Assembly: GCA_929200455.1 (NCBI GenBank)
Contig: CAKMZR010000062.1
Span: 1 to 8,301 of the forward strand
Length of the DNA: 8,301 bases
From: an uncultured Alphaproteobacteria bacterium
GTDB lineage: Bacteria; Pseudomonadota; Alphaproteobacteria; CAKMZR01
Reading direction: 5' to 3'
Part shown: piece by piece, positions 5,966 to 8,301 of the stretch
How positions within the stretch are numbered: position 1 is the first letter of the stretch
Layout: every line of letters begins with the position of its first letter
Program-made: the position numbers and the translations under genes
Notes under the pieces: model-generated
What the model was told of the DNA's origin: nothing
Databases searched by the model: none
Seen by the model: the letters and a program-made list of their open reading frames with translations, nothing else

Positions 5966-7641
5966 GAAGTTTCTGGGGTGAGTATGTGCACATGCAGGAT
6001 GTGTCTTTTTCCTGTATGGCTGAAGAGTTCTTTTTTGAAAGCTTGGGCGAGGGATTTTTCTAGGTCATCATTATGTTTGAAAGCGGCGGAGAGGATGCCG
6101 TGGACGTGTTCGTTGCACCATGTGAGAAGGAGGCTTGAGAGTTCTTCGTCATCTCCGATTCCGAAAAGGGAGACTTGGGAGGAAGTTGATTGGGGAGGGT
6201 TGAAGAATACGGAGAGGAATGCGGTTCCTTTGAGGGAGAGTGCGCGTCGTTTTTGGTGACCTGAGATGTGGTCATCGAGGATACGGCTTTCGTCGATGAA
6301 CCACCGCCCTGAATCTACGGAGTCTACGATGCGTACGCCGTCTTGGTTGATGGCGGCACAGAAGCCATTTTCGATAATTTCTGAGTGTGGGATGAGGGAT
6401 TCTGAAAGTGCGACTTTTTGGTGGGCTTGTAGATGGGTGTATTCGCCATGTACGGGGATGAGGATGGAGGGTTTGAGGAGTTGATGGAGGGTTTTGAGTT
6501 CACCTTTGCTTGCGTGACCTGATCCGTGTATGGAGAGGTCTTTATGGCTTTTGATGAGGTGAATATTTCTGGCGGCGAGGTTGTTGTAGACTCGAGAGAT
6601 AGCTTTTTCGTTTCCTGGTATTTCGCGACTGGAAAAGATGACGGTATCGCCCTCTTCGATAGAGAGGTCACGATGAGAGTCGAGACTGAGTCGGGTCATG
6701 GTTCCTCTGTGTTCTCCTTGGCACCCTGCGACGATGAGCATAAGTTTTTCCGGAGGTATATTTTTGGTTTCTTGGGGGGGCAATATGTCTGGTATATTTT
6801 TGAGGTAATTGAGGGATCGCGCGACTTTGATCATGCGTTGCATGGAACGCCCTGCGATGGATATGTGTCGTCCTGCGGCGTGTCCTGCGAGCATTGCACT
6901 TTCGATGCGGGTGAGGTTTGAAGCGAAGCAAGTGAAAGCGATACGGCCTTTGTCGATGGAGGCGATGATGTCGTGTAGGGCGTGACGAATATCTTTTTCT
7001 GACTTGCTGTGTTCTTCTTCGAAGATGTTGGTGGAATCGCAAACGCAAGCAAGGACGCCTTCATTTCCGAGTTCTTCGAAGGGTTTATGCAGGAATGGTT
7101 GTCCATTGAGGGGGGTGGGGTCGATTTTCCAGTCGCCTGTATGCACGACTGTTCCAAGCGGTGTTTTGATGGCGAGGGAATGGGCTTCGAGGGTTGAGTG
7201 TGTGACGGGTATGGGTAGGATGGAGAAGGGCCCGAGTTGGAAGTGGGAGAGTGATTTGTAGAGTTGAACATTCCAAGAGGGTTTAATTTTTTGTTCATTA
7301 ATTTTTTCTTGGATGATTGCGGCGGCGAATGGGGTTGCGAAGAGGGGGCATTGGAGAACGTCTGCGAGTATGGGAAGGGCTCCGATGTGGTCTTCATGAG
7401 CGTGTGTAATGACGACGCCTGCGAGGTTGTCGATGTTATTGAGTAAGAAGGAGGGGTCTGCCATGATGAGGTCGACGCCGGGAGTGGTATCATCAGGGAA
7501 TGTGACGCCGCAGTCGACGAGGATCCATTTTCCGTCGTATCCGTAGAGTGTCATATTCATGCCGATTTCGCCGGCTCCCCCGAGAGGGATCATGAGGATA
7601 TCGTTGGTGGAAGGAGAGATGTCTGATGATGAATGGTTCAT
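5962..7641 (-). CDS. rnj: Ribonuclease J
   Basis: RNase J is a metallo-beta-lactamase/beta-CASP ribonuclease with endonuclease and 5'-3' exonuclease activity in RNA processing and turnover. The 559-residue length is normal. It begins its core with LMIPLGGAGEIGMNM (16-30), followed by the zinc motif HAHEDH (80-85), H148 (VTHST) and D170 (HTGDWK). The beta-CASP domain contains SNLTRIESAM (241-250), the GRSMQRM block near 264-270, SGHAS (H376) and PVHGEY (H398). The C-terminal domain (about 450-559) is more variable, as usual. All catalytic residues expected are present. The ATG at 7641 lies 34 bases after the coaX stop, with only a weak GGA as ribosome binding site. The gene runs directly into mce with a 4-bp overlap. 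The order coaX-rnj-mce indicates one transcript whose promoter lies beyond the right edge. Confidence 0.97.
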   Translation of the reverse strand: MNHSSSDISPSTNDILMIPLGGAGEIGMNMTLYGYDGKWILVDCGVTFPDDTTPGVDLIMADPSFLLNNIDNLAGVVITHAHEDHIGALPILADVLQCPLFATPFAAAIIQEKINEQKIKPSWNVQLYKSLSHFQLGPFSILPIPVTHSTLEAHSLAIKTPLGTVVHTGDWKIDPTPLNGQPFLHKPFEELGNEGVLACVCDSTNIFEEEHSKSEKDIRHALHDIIASIDKGRIAFTCFASNLTRIESAMLAGHAAGRHISIAGRSMQRMIKVARSLNYLKNIPDILPPQETKNIPPEKLMLIVAGCQGEHRGTMTRLSLDSHRDLSIEEGDTVIFSSREIPGNEKAISRVYNNLAARNIHLIKSHKDLSIHGSGHASKGELKTLHQLLKPSILIPVHGEYTHLQAHQKVALSESLIPHSEIIENGFCAAINQDGVRIVDSVDSGRWFIDESRILDDHISGHQKRRALSLKGTAFLSVFFNPPQSTSSQVSLFGIGDDEELSSLLLTWCNEHVHGILSAAFKHNDDLEKSLAQAFKKELFSHTGKRHILHVHILTPETS

Positions 7642-7675
7642 AAAGGGGGTCCGTAGTGATTGGGTGTTTGTTTTT

Positions 7676-8301
7676 TTATTCTTGTGCTGAAGCGACCCAA
7701 GAGGCGAGTCCCCTTAAAGTAAGGAAAGGATCGTTGTGATGCAAGGAAGATATGAGGGGAGCGATGATATGAGCGTATCCGCCTGTGGTGATGAGTGTGT
7801 TTGGGGTTTGCTTGAGTTCGGTGGAGATTTTTTGCACGAGTCCATTGATCATGGCGGCGTATCCGTAGAGGAGTCCGGAAGCGATGGCGTCTTCTGTGCG
7901 TGTTCCGATGACGCTTGGGGGAGGGTTATTGAGGTGCACCCATGGCAATTTGGCGGTGGCTTGAGAGAGGATATCGCGAGAGAGTTTGAGTCCGGGACAA
8001 ATGATGCCGCCGAGGTAAGAGTTGTGAGAGTCGATGATGTCGAAAGTGGTAGCGGTTCCGATGTCGACAATGATTCGCAACCCGTTGTGGAAGCGAACGG
8101 CGGCTTCTGCATTGGCGATACGGTCAGCACCGATGGAATGCGGCAAGGGGATAGAGGGGCTGATGGAGACGTGGAGTCCTGGGGCGTTATGGGAGATGAG
8201 GAGTGGTTTTTTTTTGAGTCTGGAGTGGAAGGCTTGGACGAGGATGTCGAGGATTTCTGGGACGACGCCAGCGATGGCGACACTGGATATGTCGAGAATA
8301 T
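7676..8301 (-). CDS. coaX: Type III pantothenate kinase, N-terminus cut by window edge
   Basis: CoaX phosphorylates pantothenate, the first committed step of CoA synthesis. The frame enters from the right edge at 8299 and ends with TAA at 7676, giving 207 visible residues; about 50 N-terminal residues, including the DxGNT phosphate loop, lie outside. Visible family motifs in order are AIAGVVPEI (equivalent to AISSVVP), HSIGADRIANAEAA, IIVDIGTATTFDII, YLGGIICPGLKLS, AKLPWVHL, PPSVIGTRTEDAIASGLLYGYAAMINGLV and ITTGGYA. A shorter start at the TTG at 8146 is possible on paper but would remove essential sequence, and homology continues upstream of it. It is the first visible gene of the coaX-rnj-mce operon. 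In many alphaproteobacteria birA and the nuo genes precede it. Confidence 0.95.
   Translation of the reverse strand, partial: ILDISSVAIAGVVPEILDILVQAFHSRLKKKPLLISHNAPGLHVSISPSIPLPHSIGADRIANAEAAVRFHNGLRIIVDIGTATTFDIIDSHNSYLGGIICPGLKLSRDILSQATAKLPWVHLNNPPPSVIGTRTEDAIASGLLYGYAAMINGLVQKISTELKQTPNTLITTGGYAHIIAPLISSLHHNDPFLTLRGLASWVASAQE

Noticed and set aside
6526..6921. 131-codon plus-strand ORF opposite rnj
   Set aside because: It is antisense to the conserved core of RNase J and shows no recognisable motif.
1..8301. Mobile elements, CRISPR arrays, tRNA or rRNA genes
   Set aside because: No transposase or integrase motif, spaced direct repeat, tRNA-like arm pattern or rRNA sequence was found. 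The purine-rich repetition is base-composition bias, not an ordered repeat.

Overview
This window comes from an alphaproteobacterial chromosome. Three things point there: a DUF1013 gene (the TrcR cell-cycle regulator family) at the left edge; the gene order coaX, rnj, mce at the right edge, which is familiar from alphaproteobacteria downstream of nuo/birA; and a response regulator with the post-receiver 'GPER' tail typical of that class. G+C looks close to one half by eye. I do not recognise the genus. There is no mobile element, CRISPR array, tRNA or rRNA in the window. Nearly every base is coding, and the longest intergenic stretch is about 207 bp.

Layout from left to right: (1) trcR, minus strand, cut by the left edge. 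(2) An ScsB/DsbD-type membrane thiol-disulfide reductase, minus strand. (3) yqgE/algH (UPF0301), plus strand, divergent from scsB across only 52 bp. (4) argG (argininosuccinate synthase), minus strand, convergent with yqgE with a single base between the stop codons. (5) A two-domain response regulator, plus strand, divergent from argG across the 207-bp gap. Its C-terminal half looks like a degenerate histidine phosphotransfer (HPt) domain. (6) A minus-strand operon transcribed leftward, coaX (partial), then rnj (RNase J), then mce (methylmalonyl-CoA epimerase). Its last stop codon abuts the stop codon of the response regulator with no base between.

The genes are mostly housekeeping: arginine biosynthesis (argG), CoA biosynthesis (coaX), propionyl/methylmalonyl-CoA metabolism (mce), RNA processing and decay (rnj), envelope redox (scsB) and cell-cycle or signalling control (trcR, the response regulator). 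rnj and mce overlap by 4 bp (ATGA), so translational coupling is likely.

Two points stand out. The first is the receiver plus HPt-like protein, in which the invariant HPt His seems kept but the usual Lys-Gly after it is replaced. The second is an extreme nucleotide skew: the plus strand is rich in G and T whichever strand is coding. It creates many long false ORFs opposite the real genes and visibly shapes protein composition. Three minus-strand genes also have a TATCAT hexamer at a plausible -10 position, two of them with a TTG-type -35 at 17-bp spacing.
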